Below, piece after piece: positions 23,298 to 36,300 of a DNA stretch of 64,000 nt. Made by a program: the position numbers and the translations under genes. This DNA is from Datisca glomerata (lineage: Eukaryota; Streptophyta; Magnoliopsida; Cucurbitales; Datiscaceae), in the NCBI GenBank assembly GCA_003255025.1, contig QANY01008070.1:1-64000 (forward strand). Reading direction: 5' to 3'. The notes under the pieces were generated by a model. It saw only the letters and a program-made list of their open reading frames with translations, did no database searches and was not told the DNA's origin. Position 1 is the first letter of the stretch. Every line of letters starts with the position of its first letter.

Positions 23298-23900
23298 AAA
23301 GGCGCGGAATTAAATAGTAAATAGAGATGGAGTATTGAGATGCAAGAAGATAGACAGTAAAAACTGTATTAACAAAAATAGCTAAACTGAAAACTGTATT
23401 AAGGTGTAAGATTAAAAACTAACACAACAGAGTTTATTGGCAACAATAAAATAGTGCTCCAGCTTACTAATTTATGTTGAAGAAAAAATAAGAAAAGATC
23501 TACTAAAGAGGAGAATAAGAAGAAAGCTTTGTTTCATAAAACATGTTTTAGCTCTCAAATAGTAAGAGTTGTAAAACGAGTTCTGATTTACAAATGGGAG
23601 AGACTGCCTATTTATTGTTAAGGAAAATGGAGTTCACCGGAACCCATCACATACATGAACTATTCTATTCTACAAAAGTAAAAACATTTTACATTTCTAC
23701 CTTTGTCTACTTTTGCTAAGAATAGTAAAAAACATAAATAGTTGCCTAATTATTTGACAACCAATACAATGATTATAAAATGACAAATTACAAAAAATCT
23801 TGATAATTGAAATCTTGATGTTCGTGTCCTATCATGATTTGTTGAAAATGGTTGAGAATGTCATTATTTTGATGGAGCCACTGTTTTCTTTGATAATTGC
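23298..23900 (-). promoter_or_regulatory. Lineage 2 EPRV intergenic region and leader (probable)
   Basis: No gene seen. By position between ORF2 and the primer site it should be the intergenic region. A weak TATA/AATAAA-like CAATAAATAGG lies on the minus strand near 23607-23620 and another AATAAA-like site near 23435-23450. These are suggestive only. Confidence 0.4.
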
Positions 23901-25364
23901 TATCTTAGATTTATGTGTCTTCATTGGTTGTGTTGCATTACTTTGTACTATTTGCTGGCATTTTTCTTAGGGAGAAATATTCATCTTTTGACTTTTATTC
24001 ATCACTACTTAAATTGGTACTGTCGAATGGATCTTGTGAGTCCTGAAATGCGTCATGGACCCATTGGGGTAGGAAGCGGTCTTTCAAATTGTGACTGTCT
24101 GTCAATTGTTGATGGAGAGTCTTGGATGTTTGACTTTTCTGAAATTTTGATTTTATTGGGTGATTTGACTCAACTGAAGATCGAGAGTCAGAATCGTCAT
24201 TGCATCTAGCAGGAGAAGCAACTTTTGGACTAATTCCTGCTTTGATTTAGATTTTGGTTTTGTGCCTTAGATTTACCTTTTGAGGAGGGTCGTGATTTAG
24301 GTTTTAATTTAGGTCTAGATTCTTTGGATGATTTTGATTGAGGTTATAGGCTAGTAGCTTCATTTATTTTCAATAGAGTCTGGGTAAAAGAATTGACAAG
24401 CTTCAGGCTAGGGTGATTTGTTGTAAACTCTTGATTGATAGATGTATTTATTCTTTAGGTATTGAACTTATCCCACCATTTCACATAATACTGTCTGGTG
24501 AGAACTTCATTTTCTATTGAGTATTGCCAATTGAGAATCCATGGTAATTGAAATTTATATATGAAGCAAAGTAATTGAGGAAAAGAAGCCTCAGTTAGTG
24601 AGGGCTTATAATATTTTAAAAATAAATCAAAACTCTACTGTAGATCGATTGGGAGAAGTTCTAAGAGAGGACCGTGAACGGACCACCATCTTAATAACCA
24701 TTTTGGAAAATTAGTTTTAAAATTCTTGTCAAAATGTAAAAATCATGAGTGGGAGAAATTACTGTCTTGATGCGGGAAAATTGTATGCCAAGCATCAATG
24801 TAATCAAAATAATTGTATTGTTTTTTATTCAAAAAAATTTTTAAGCCTGAAGGATGGGCCTTCCATTCCTCCAATGTTAGAACTTTGAGAATGTAAAAGG
24901 AGTGATAGATGATCTTTCCTTCTTTATTCTTGATTAGGCTGTTATTTACAGATTTAGTTCTAAAAGAATGTCTCTATAAAAATAGAGATTTTTGTCTTTA
25001 TGTCCTGGGACAAAATAAAAATTAGGAAGAAAATGTGTTTTTCTATTTCACCAGGATTTTTCATATGAGTGAATGAGAGCTCAATATGAAAAAGATTCTT
25101 ACTTGGTTTTTTGTAAAGATAAAGAGACGATTTTCTGTATTTTTTAATTGTTTGATTTGCTAATTGGGCATCAAAGTGCTGAGAAATTGTGAATTGGTCA
25201 AATTGGTTGACCAAAGCTGATTGATAGTTGGGTCTAATGGACCCAAGTACTGTCATTTGGCTAGGAGTAGAGAACCCCTATTTAATTTGGGCCTTAAGGG
25301 CCAATTATGGGACTAAAGGTTCCCCTTTAGTTTCGTGCTTTGAGGCCTGGGGCCTAGACCCCAT
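23901..25364 (-). pseudogene. Lineage 2 EPRV: viral ORF2, divergent
   Basis: Minus-strand ORF whose ATG (25364) overlaps the end of ORF1. Open piece 24960-25256, then many stops. Two features align with lineage 1 ORF2: a YYVKWWDK box at about 24468-24490, preceded by a Trp-rich WILNW stretch, and a Lys/Ser-rich C-terminal tail near 24250-24350. DNA identity to lineage 1 is too low to see by eye outside these. It is 5'-RT side complete but otherwise decayed. Function unknown. Confidence 0.6.
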
Positions 25365-25660
25365 CGTGATGTTGCCCCTGTAAAAATTCACGGATTAAAA
25401 AGTCAGGAACTGAATTATTAATTCCTTTAATAAATTCAATATCGAAATAAAAAATACTAAGTATGGACTGCCATCTAGCAAAAATATGTTTTGCTATATT
25501 TTAACATCTTTTTCTAAAACATGCTTAGCAGATTTACAATCAATTTTTAACAAAAATCTTTAATCCAACAAGTCATCTTGGATTAAAGTAGATAAATGAC
25601 TTTTTTCTAGTAATTTAGTTGTAAACTTTTATGATTTGTCTACAATGCCCTTATCTCATG
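25365..25660 (-). pseudogene. Lineage 2 EPRV: RNase H C-terminus (end of ORF1)
   Basis: The minus-strand reading gives a FDIEFI...DFLIREFLQGQ-like stretch, clearly related to the lineage 1 FDFDIEYINGE...DFLTREYLQG end. ORF1 stops (TAG) inside the ORF2 start region. Upstream (25500-25660) further RNase H codons are visible with breaks; beyond 25660 nothing viral is recognised. Confidence 0.7.
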
Positions 25661-27400
25661 TTTCTACTCATTTTTTTTTTAATTTAGGGATTAATATCAA
25701 CAAATCAATTGCTTGAAATTAATTTTTTAAAATATGCAATCACCAAAAATTCATATAACTACTCCTAAATTTATGGAATAGTTGAAAGATAGTTTTTAAG
25801 TAGATAATTAGATTAATGAAATATCTAAAAAAATATCAAATATGATTTTTAAAAGTCATATTTTAACTGTCTATAAATTTATACAACTAAATTAATTTTG
25901 TGAAAAAATATATATCACATACTAATTTTTTAAAAACGTATTTTAACTATTACTTTTTAATAGGTAATTTAGAGCGCAAGTACAGAATTGAAAAAAATAT
26001 TAACGAATATGTAAAAGAAAAACTAGGCATAAAATTGGGAGAGATTTTAGGAAAAAATTGAATTAAACTCACAAACAAAATTTTTACTAAAATCGAGATA
26101 TATCAATAAATTTCATCTTTAAATAAAACAAATTGATAATAGATAAGTTAAGGACATTTTAGACAACTAAAATTTTTTAAATTACACCAACTAGAAATGA
26201 TCATTGATTTACTACTATATTTTTTAGACTATTTTTTAACTTCATACCATAAAAAGTCGATGTGCTAGGATTTCTGTTTAAAGAACTAAAATTTTGGGCC
26301 TATGTAGATTTTTGAGGTCAACCCGATTTGAAAAAGGGATCAAATCGTCGAAGATCAAAATTGATTTTCAAGAGCATCTTGTTTAGCTTGTGTTTTTGAG
26401 ATATATCTAGAATGACTGCTAGAATCTTAAGTCTTCATTGCAAGAATTCTTCTTTATAGGAAACTATTTGAGTTTGTAAAAATAAATGATAAGGATACAT
26501 TATATTAGTTTTACCAGATTTTTTATTAGTACATACAATAAACTTTTATTGGATAGATTGAATACATTAAAGACTCTTAGTACAACTAATCAAGTTTTAA
26601 GGTGAAATGGAAAGTTTTCTCTACATTAATGTATTTTTTAAGATATTGGTTCACTTGAACTTGCAACGCATGTGATTTGAACAATTTTCTTACAAATATG
26701 TTAAACACAATATTTTTTTTATATAATTATACGTAACATGTGCGTTGCATGTCATAAACTAAATAATAAAAAATTCTATAATTGTAATAATTTAAAAGAT
26801 GAAAAAAGTGCTAAACACAAAACATAAGTGCAAAAATATATATAGAGCATTGTGCTATAAAATTAAAAAATATATAGATTTCATACAAATATATATAGTT
26901 GTTTCAAACTCTATTTTTTAATTGTACGTTCTAACTAAAAAAATTATGTTTGGTTCATTTTAGACAATTTTTTCGTATAAGTTAAGGTATGTTATAATAA
27001 TTGAATTGAAGTTATATAATTGATTTTTAATAATTTAATATTTAATCTTAACATATATGAATGACAATAATTAAGAAATTTCACAAACTAATGAGAGAGT
27101 TTTTTGTCTAATAATATTTCTCTTCACTTAGCCTTGGCATTTTCTTTATTTATACCATAAATTATTATAGAATAATTTAACAAAAGGGGTTATACACATC
27201 TGACAACTATTTAGAAACTTAATATAAAATTAGACAACTAGTTTCATAATAATAAAAAATAGTTAAATTTATGGATCCACTGACAAAAACTATATATCTT
27301 CCTATTATATCCATTTACTATATTTAACAAATTCAAAAAAAATTAGAAACTCTGATAAATCATAAATGCTATAATTTTTTTGAAAATTTTCATAAAATCT
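25661..27400. other. AT-rich intergenic DNA, no gene seen
   Basis: Very AT-rich. No coding stretch or transposon protein is recognisable. A short palindrome ACATGTGCGTTGCATGT at 26739-26755 resembles hairpins near Helitron 3' ends but no clear CTAG end follows. 26630-27400 is mostly A/T runs. Confidence 0.6.
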
Positions 27401-27640
27401 CTCTCTCTCCCCCTTCCCGTCTCTCTCTCGCACTCATTATATATATGTGTGTGTATGTGTGTAATATATAGTATGTACACACATATGTTTGTATGTATTT
27501 AATATATATATATATTACACACACATATACTATATATTATATAGGTAAATGTATATTATATATCTGTATATGTATACATATATAGAGAGAGGGGGGGGAG
27601 ATATTTTAAGAGAGATGGAGTGAGATATATATAGAGAGAT
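27401..27640. repeat. CT, TG/TA and GA microsatellites
   Basis: (CT)n around 27400-27430, mixed (TA)n/(TG)n 27437-27580 and (GA)/(G)n to 27640, within 330 bases upstream of the CFM3-like gene. Confidence 0.85.
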
Positions 27641-27966
27641 AATTAAAAGATATGAGAGAATAAAAAAGATAATGAAATCTATACATTAAAAATAGAAGGG
27701 TATAATAGTAACTAATTAAATATAGAAACTATTAAATTTAATTCAATCTGGTAAATTGAAAATACTATATTTGATATTTTTTAAAAGGTGTGTACAAAAC
27801 GACCCAAGTCCTAACAAAGTCCATGATATGGCCTGAAAAGCAGCCCATTCTATTCTCGTCTTTTGTCGTTCCTCTCGGAAGAGATTGGGGCCCAAGTCCA
27901 TTACCAATTGCTGTAGCAAAGCTCGATCACTTGCTTGATAAGCATCGAAGCTTCTTCCCAATCACC

Positions 27967-30900
27967 ATGGCGCTCTCACCCTTTTCACCAAGTAATTTTG
28001 CCTCTTCTTCTTCTTGTAGTTTGCATTTCTCACCATCTTTCCACTATCTTCTTCAGCCTCAGAATCGATTTTTGTACATTTCCAGAGCCGTTAGATTTAG
28101 AATTTCTTGTTCTAACCACACTGTTGAATTTGATACGCAGCAACCCCGCCGAATTAAAGTAGCTTTTGAAGTGACGAAGAAAAAGAGGAAGCCCAGGCCG
28201 AGCTTCCTTGAGCAAATTCAAGAAAAATGGTCTACGAAAACTACTTCCACAAGAGAGAAATTCCCGTGGCAGGAAGAACAACCAAGTGAACAACAAGAAC
28301 AAAAAGAAAAGAGAGATGAAGGCCACCAGTCTTCTGGAGTCTTGGTGAATGAGGCGAATGTTGATGTGAACCCGTCAGCGAGTGACTCGGTGAGTATTGC
28401 TTCGCCGTATCGCTCAATCTCAGCTCCTTGGGCTCACGGAAGCCTAGCCACGAAACATCAGGTTGATTCAAGACCTGAATTCTCAAGAGAAACTGGTGTG
28501 AAACGCGAAGAATTTGATTCGTTCATTCGTAATTCTCCTAATGTTATCGCAAACGCTGTTGAAAATGGTAGAGGCATCGACAATGCAGCTGATAGTGACA
28601 GCAAATGGAAGAGAGAAGCTGGTCAAAACTTTGATGCTATGTCAAAGGGTACGGTCTTAGAAGACAAGGGAAAGATTAAGTCGACCGGCGTACAGGGTGT
28701 TTATATAAAGGAAAAGCCATTGATGGTCCCTGAAACTTTTAACAATTTTGCTCGTTCTGATAATGATTCCATGGGGTCAAGGTTACCATGGAAGAGAGAT
28801 AATCGAATGGATTCTGATGAAGAAGATAAGAAGAGGAGGAGGAGCAACACGGAATTGTCTGAAACTATGTTGCCTGAGCACGAGCTGCGGAGGCTAAGGA
28901 ACATTGCTTTGAGAATGCTGGAAAGAACCAAAGTCGGTGTTGCTGGTATCACTCAGGAATTAGTGGATTCGATTCATGAGAAGTGGAAAACAGATGAAGT
29001 GGTGAAGTTGAAGTTTGAAGGGCCCCTCACCCTCAACATGAAGAAGACCCATGAGATTTTGGAGGTACATCCTCTGTACATGGTTTTCTTTACACTGCCA
29101 ATTCATGGATAGATGTTGAGCATTAAAAACGATTTTCTTTGTGTTAATGTCTGTGATCGTGTTTACTGTAAATCTTGCTTGTTGCTTCCTTAGATTAGAT
29201 ATTCAACCATTTAATGATCTTGTAACTTCTACAGCCTCGTGTGCAATTTTCCTACTGATCCTAATTTTTAAGAAACATGTGCAAAATTGTCTAGCATCTT
29301 ACTTAGTATATTCCTGTTGTCAGAGTAAAACGGGCGGTTTGGTCATATGGAGGTCAGGCAGTTCAGTAGTGCTGTATAGGGGAATGACGTACAATCTGCC
29401 TTGCGTACAATCATATACAAAACTAAGTCAAACTAATGTGAATGTCTCGGATAAGCCAAAAGAATCAATAAGTGATGCTGTAAATGACATAGGAATGAAG
29501 GGCTCATTGGAAACTACAAATTCAGTTTTACCTGGTGACTCAAAGTATCTGAAGTATTTGTCCAAAAGAGAACTCATGGAAATGAGTGATCTTAACAAAA
29601 TATTAGATGAGTTGGGTCCACGGTTTAAAGACTGGTCAGGACGTGAGCCATTGCCAGTTGACGCAGACTTGCTTCCTGCAGTAGTTCCTGGATTCAAACC
29701 TCCATTCAGAGTTCTTCCTTACAAGGTAAGACATTGTCTGAAGAACAAGGAGACCACGACATTTCGCAGGCTTGCCAGAATAATGCCTCCGCATTTTGCT
29801 TTAGGTACATCCGTCTTATGTAATTGTTATCTCCATGTTCATCTAGTGTTCTTGTATTGACTTTCAATTTGCCTATATTTTCTTAGGAAGGAACAGAGAG
29901 CTGCAAGGTCTGGCCAAGGCTATTGTCAAGCTATGGGAAAGATGTGCTATTGCAAAGATTGCTATCAAACGTGGTGTGGAAAATACATGCAATGAAAGGA
30001 TGGCAGAAGAACTAAAGGTGAGCTTTGTTGGAATATTGTCTCACATCGCCTAAACTTGTCAATTTTGTGCTAGTTATAAGGTTCTAGTACCCCTCTCCTT
30101 AACGCCTAGTTTTAAAGAGTGATCGGGTTGGGTTTTTCAATTTCGTTTGAGAACTTGGTTGTGCCGCTTTAGTTTGGTTCTTTGTCCGCTTAATTCGGAT
30201 TGTTTGGTATGCTACTTAGTTCGGCTACCTTGTTGTGGTCCAGGAGGGTGTGTTGGAATGTTGTCCCACATCGCCGGGACTTACCCATTATGTACTAATT
30301 ATAAGGCTCTAATGCCCATCTCCTTAACAGCTAAGTTTTAAGGAGTGATCGGGCTGGGCTTTTCAACTAGCTTAACAGTCATTACTGTCGAATATAAATA
30401 AATATATAAAAATGCACCAGGACATTGTGAGAGCATACGCCTAGAATCTTACAGTGAGTTTCTGAGCTCGGAACTTATATGTCCATCCTCGTATGTGAGA
30501 TTAATTATATGATACAGATGTTGGTAGCAACACTTGCGCATAGCTTTCGATGACGTGTTAGTAACTTTGTATGAACCATCTGAATGCACGAGTGTTAAGA
30601 GAAAAAATCACCATGTTCTAAGAAGAATGTTGATTGGGATACAGAAGGCTACTTCTGCTGAGTACAGCAATTGATCCATTCCACATTGCTGTTCTTGTAA
30701 ACTTGGGACATTCAACTTTGATGATTGATAGTTTTTAGAAGTTTCTGGAAGCAGTTAACAGAAATGTCCTCCTTCACACATTATTAGAACCAAAATTTTC
30801 TGACAGTTGTTTCTCTATTAACAATTAAGGTCACGTTGTTTGTTTGTGCAGAGATTGACTGGGGGAATACTGCTATCTAGAAACAAGGAATTTATTGTCT

Positions 30901-32538
30901 TTTACCGAGGTAATGATTTCTTGCCACCCCGCGTGACAGAGATATTGAAAGAGAGGCGGAAAGAAACAGATCTCCGACAAGATGAGGAAGAGCAAGCACG
31001 AAATGCGGCTTCAGCTTCAATTGAGCCCAATTCCAAATCTTCTAAAGGTTCATTGGTTGCTGGAACTCTTGCTGAAACGATGGCAGCAACTTCACGCTGG
31101 GGTAGCCAACCAACCAGCGAAGATGTTGAGAATATGAAGAGAGATTCAGCTTTAGCTAAACAAGCTTCGCTACTAAGAAGCCTTGAGAAGAGACTTGCTC
31201 TTGTAAGTTACAAACTACAATAACTATATCAAGCAACGTTAAATCTCATACCAAAAATGTAGCACTTCATAATTTTAAATGTCTTTCAAAATATGGATGA
31301 TCACAGGCAAAAGGGAAGGTAAAAAAGACCGAGAAGGCTTTGGCAAAACTGCATGCAAATCTGGAACCATCAGATCTCCCTACTGATTTAGAAACCATAG
31401 CTGATGAGGAGAGATTTCTATTGCGTAGGGTTGGTCTAAGTATGAAACCTTATCTGCTTTTAGGTAAGAATTAGCTCCTAAATCCTGGACTTATTTTTCT
31501 TTTGGGCAAGAATAAATGTGATTGATCTCCATTTCAGGGAGGCGGGGCGTTTATGATGGAACCATAGAGAACATGCACTTGCACTGGAAATTCAGAGAGT
31601 TGGTAAAGGTAATTGTGAAAGGAAAAAGTTTCCCACTAGTCAAGCATATTGCAATTTCTTTGGAAGCAGAGAGTGGTGGGGTGCTGGTGTCGGTGGATAA
31701 AACAAACAAAGGCTATGAGATCATTATTTATCGTGGGAAGAACTATTCACGCCCAGATGCACTAAAGCCGAAGAATTTGTTGACTAAAAGACAGGCATTG
31801 GCTCGATCGGTTGAACTTCAGAGGCGTGAGGTAACAAGTTAATGTGTATTTGGAATGCTGTTTTTTTCTCAAACATGATTCCATTGTGAAGAATTGTGTT
31901 TCCAACTCGATTCCTTGTTTTCCTTTTCAGGCACTGAAGCATCATATCGTGGACTTAGAGGAGAATATTGAGTCGGTTAAGTCAGAACTAGTATGATATC
32001 CACTACTCAAAAATAACACCTTAGTTATTTTGGTCATAATTCCTTTACTAAAGATACTCCATTCCTTTGATTGATTTACATTTTCGTTAATCTTTTCAGG
32101 AAGATATGAAAAATGGAAAGATTATTGATGGAAGAACCACCTTTAATTTGACATTAGATGATCTGCATCTTTCTGACGATAACATGGAAGAGGTAAAACC
32201 AAGTTGCTTACACATCATGTTCCACGTTTAAGCCTTCGAAGTTTAATACCAATTAGTCAGTATGCTTCTCCGCCGTTGTAGTTGAACCATACATTGCACT
32301 GTTCTGTTGATAATCTTGGTACCTTTTCCTTTTTGATTTCTTGTGGAAGTAGCTACATTTCAAGTTAGTTCAGTCATATCACCATGAGTAGTTCTTGCTT
32401 TGTATTATATTAGTAAGTTACTGCCTATAGTTTTCCAGTTGAGGTTCTTCATCATTAGTGAGCAAATATCTTCTTTTGTAGGAAGGGGAAGAGCATGAAG
32501 CATACAAAAGTAGCGATGAAGAAGTTGGTAATTGGTAA
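27967..32538 (+). CDS. CFM3: CFM3-like CRM-domain group II intron splicing factor, organelle-targeted
   Basis: Host nuclear gene with 9 coding exons: 27967-29064, 29324-29804, 29887-30017, 30852-31202, 31307-31463, 31538-31830, 31931-31990, 32100-32192, 32482-32538 (906 aa, in frame, all GT-AG). Three CRM RNA-binding domains lie at about residues 302-390, 500-610 and 712-815; each ends in a conserved YRG (VVLYRG, FIVFYRG, IIIYRG). The N-terminus ([16 protein letters not shown]) is Ser-rich without acids, as in plastid transit peptides; in-frame codons upstream lack this character, so I chose 27967. Known: CFM3 proteins promote splicing of chloroplast (and some mitochondrial) group II introns with CAF partners. 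Exon 9 adds an acidic tail. Intron 3 holds a TRIM element. Member a or b of the family not resolved. Confidence 0.92.
30026..30368 (+). mobile_element. TRIM-type element in CFM3 intron 3 (copy A)
   Basis: Direct terminal repeats 30026-30141 and 30251-30368 (116 and 118 bases) begin TGTTGGAAT and end TTCAAT/TTCAACT. A purine-rich tract (AGGAGGGTG) lies just before the second repeat. Target duplication AGCTT at 30021-30025 and 30369-30373. No coding capacity. Length 343 bases. Same family as 33912-34250 in the neighbouring gene. Confidence 0.85.
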
Positions 32539-33360
32539 TTGGTACGAGGAGCCCCGTCCAGTTTTGTCGGACAGAGTTATTCTTGCTTAGAAGATTGAAT
32601 ACAGAATATATGGAAGAAAGATGAACGATATTGAAATGCCGACCGATCAACAAGATGAAACGAAAAGGTTTTTACCTCTGTCCTGTTCAATCGTGAATTC
32701 ATTATCTTCCCCATTATGTGTTGTTATCTGCCTTGCTACCCTAAACTGTAGTTAGTTTGCCCTTTGCAGACTGATCACTGTTTTATAGTAAAATTCTGTA
32801 ACCGGTTGCTCATATGGTCGGAAGCTAGTATTTATTTCTACAGTCTCTAACTAGGTTTCCTATGTGGCAGCCTATTTCAGCATAATGGATTTTGACCCAT
32901 GAGCGGCAGGCTTGAACTGGCTGGCTGTGCTTATCCTTAGCCAACAAGTGAAATTTCATCTCATGGTAGCACTCCTCTCTGACAGAAAATGCAAGAGGTG
33001 CACCAGGCATCTTTATTTCTTGTATCCCTTGTGTACATTAATAACAGAAATCAAAACTTGCATTAGAAATTTTAATTCAAACTGCAACATTCATAAAAAA
33101 TGCAAATATAACTTGATATTCTGGATCCTGTAATATGAATGAGGAATGATTGGAGTAAGGAAATAACAGCGGTTGACATAGGAAAAAACGTGTCTTGAGA
33201 AAAATAAGAAACCAATGAAAGCTATACTGAAATACTGTTCTCCGCCTGCCAATTGTAATCGAAACATGCCATCATCTCTTTTAGAAGCTCCTTCACCTGC
33301 ATAATCCATTCTACTATCTCCTGCAGACGCTTGTAGGTAAGGACTGATGGCAAAAGTCAC
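32539..33360. other. Spacer between convergent genes (3' UTRs)
   Basis: 822 bases between the stop codons of the CFM3-like gene and the hydrolase. It must contain both 3' ends. I see no further gene or repeat. Confidence 0.7.
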
Positions 33361-36300
33361 CTATTTATGTGAATCTTTGTCCTGCTGAATGGTTTCCTTA
33401 ATAAAGTTCGAAACAACCGAGTTTAACTCAGTTTGATGAGAGGTATAACAATGATTAGCTCCTTCTATAATGTGTAATTTGTGGTTAGGTATGATTTTGG
33501 CAAACTCAAATGCATCTTCAACTGGGATAATTTCATCAGAAGATCCATGAACCGTTAGAACCCTGTGTAGAAAATCGTACAAGTCGTTCAAATCAACATT
33601 TTCTTCCCCAAATTTCCATCATAAGAGCACACACGATCTCAGATTTTCAATAAGCAAATATCAAAAGGAACACATTCAAGAGCAGAAAAGAGGGGCATAG
33701 AATTAATGAAGTTTTTTTATGTATATTTTCGTTTACCTGCATTCCTTGTCAATCTGAAGACAAGCTTCATGCATATCAGTATTCAGACGATCCATCAAAC
33801 TTTCTACAGTCACTCGATAATTTATGTTTCCTGCAAAGATGAAATTGCAACCAAATGATGAGAAAAGATAAACAACAAACCCCATCATTAATGATACGAT
33901 TACGATATAATAGTTGAAAAATCTAACCTGATCACTCCTTAAAACTTAGGTGTTAAGGAGAGAGGTACTATAACTTTATAACTAGCACAGAATGGGCAAG
34001 TCTAGGCGATGTGGGGCAACATCCAACACACCCTCCTTGAACACAACACGGTAGCCGAACTAAGCAGCATACCAAACAATCTGAACTAAGCGGACAAAGA
34101 ACCGAACTAAAGCGGACAAAGCTCTGGTACTAAGTTGAAAAGTCCAATCTGATCACTCTTTAAAACTTAGGTGTTAAGGAGAGGGGTACTAGAACTTTAT
34201 AATTAGCACAGAATGGGTAAGTCTAGGTGATGTGGGACAACATTCCAACAATAATAAGCTTCATTTTAGTTTGATCAAACGTTCAAGGAACATAAACTTA
34301 AGGGTAATAAACATGTCGGACCCCAAAGTTTATGTTCGTTATAAATTTAGTCCCTAAAGTTTAAATTTTGTCAATTTGATTTGATCCATTAACTTACAAC
34401 TCAAAAAATTGATAACCACCTTCAAGAATTCTGGTAATCTCAAAACACAGTAAAAGGTTATTGCCTGCATACAAATCCTATAATATATCACCTGACTTGG
34501 TCTTCACATCAATGAATCCTTCCTTCTTAATTCTGTCCAAAAAGTCTTCTCCCAAGCGTTCTGTAATGCCTTTCTTCAGATCATAACGTCCAGAAACATT
34601 GACAACTGTGCGGATATCATGATATTTAGAGGCATATAGCAGCACTACATTTCCCCCTGCAAATATACTTCCGGTATAACATCAGCTTCAGTAATTATAG
34701 AATAGAAATATCTATAAACTATCGATGACTTTAAAGTTTTGAACATAAAAACAAAAACAAAAGCTAAAACAACCATCATCAAAGCAGAATGCTAGATCAT
34801 TTTGATAGGGAGACACTTCTTGATGATCCTATATGATACATCCATTCGTTTCTGCGTATAACCACATACAATACTGAACCCAAACCCAAACTTAATAGTT
34901 TCGGCACCTAGTAGAAGACACTTTTTTTAATGGGAGAAACAGATTCTGTCATAGAGCAACACCAAATTCCAACCATAAATGCAAAAATATCGAAGTTTAT
35001 TACATTGGTGCAGATTCATGCGATGATGATGTAGAAGAATTTGTACTGACCTTTGCTATGCCCAAGAATTGCACTAATTACACGGCCAGCTCCAGAGAAG
35101 TGTCGGATCACAGAATGCAAGTCATCGGCCTCTTTCCTGTAGTGACCATACTGAAATGAACCCTCACTTTCCCTGAGAAGCATGATTTGATGAGTAATGA
35201 AACAGAAAGAGGAACATCAGTGTTACAGCTCACAAACTGAATTTAATTTCTAGCCATTTTCATAAATTAAAAGCAAAGGAGAAAAGGTGGTCAGGATGTA
35301 GAAACACCATTTTTATGCCCCTATGGTAAATACACTTATCAATATTTCTCCTGAAGCAATCAAATGCTTCATCAGTTCTTTAAAAATTGCATATTGTTAT
35401 ACAATGCAAATTGTAATATTACTCCTTAACATTTATAAACTAAGGCAAACTGTTAAATGCACCATACACAGAGGATGATCATTTCCTAAATAATGAAAAA
35501 TAAGATCTCGATTAATGATGCAAACGGCCATTTTTATGCTCTTAGTTGGGTTCATATATGTTCCATGACCTTCAGTGGTGCAACATAAGTTTATGTATAA
35601 GCATTTCATACTGTTACCATGGAACTAAAGATCACTCCATATTTCTGAATGTCTTACCCATTTCCAGCAAAGTCAAAACGGAAGGCACTAATTCCTTCTC
35701 TTTCCAGTGCTGCAGCAAGGTTCACTGAAATCTCATTTTCCTGAAATAAAAAACTCAACCCGTAAAACTCTGTCAAAATGAGCCAAGTAAGCCTCTTGGA
35801 TCTGCCATGATTGAGTTTTGACTTGTAAACTAATATTTTAATGGATTAAAGTATCTAGATTTATTAAATATCCAAATGCTCATGAACCAACACTGATCAC
35901 GTTGAAGCAAGATTCTGGAGAACTAAGTTTTGCATATATTTGCGTAACCGGTATTTAGAAAATTAGTACAGGAATTATAAAGCATAAGCAGAGAATCAAT
36001 ACTTTATGAAGAAAGATTATGAACCATACAGGCTAATCAAAAAAATTGAAGTAAAAGAGTAATTCATAAATCAGAAAAACCGACCTTGTTAGATCGAAAA
36101 CCATGGCAAAGGATGACAATTTCTGGAGACCCAGTTTCATGTAATAAGCCCACAAGTTTTTCACCATATTTGTTGGTTACTATGACTTTATTTCGCTGAA
36201 GCACTGAGAGAGTTATCCCCAGATCAATAATATATCACTAAAAGTCGACAGAAAAACAGAATGACAGTGGATGTCATGTTGTAAACTCAAACCAAATTTG

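Noticed and set aside
22870..23298. Long open frames (142 and 84 codons) over the microsatellite
   Set aside because: They are translations of TG/CA and TA repeats (runs of Val/Cys and Tyr/Ile) without protein-like content.
23913..24209. 98-codon plus-strand frame (MCLHWLCC...)
   Set aside because: It lies antisense to the lineage 2 viral ORF2 C-terminus and has no recognisable motif.
1..25660. Possibility that the viral cluster is an LTR retrotransposon
   Set aside because: There are no LTR pairs and no integrase. A movement protein is present, and the promoter, leader and primer-site order is pararetroviral.
28030..28952. Several minus-strand open frames under CFM3 exon 1
   Set aside because: They are shadows of a real exon with biased codon use; no homology or splice support.
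29725..29735. GTAAGA after LLPYK as an intron donor in CFM3
   Set aside because: The coding sequence continues in frame with family-like residues (VRHCLKN...RRLAR...PPHFAL) to the donor at 29805.
33361..33591. Single-exon start at MNDLYDF for the hydrolase C-terminus
   Set aside because: This Met comes from reading into the intron; the AG acceptor at 33563-33564 joins exon 6 in frame (CRVLTVHG).
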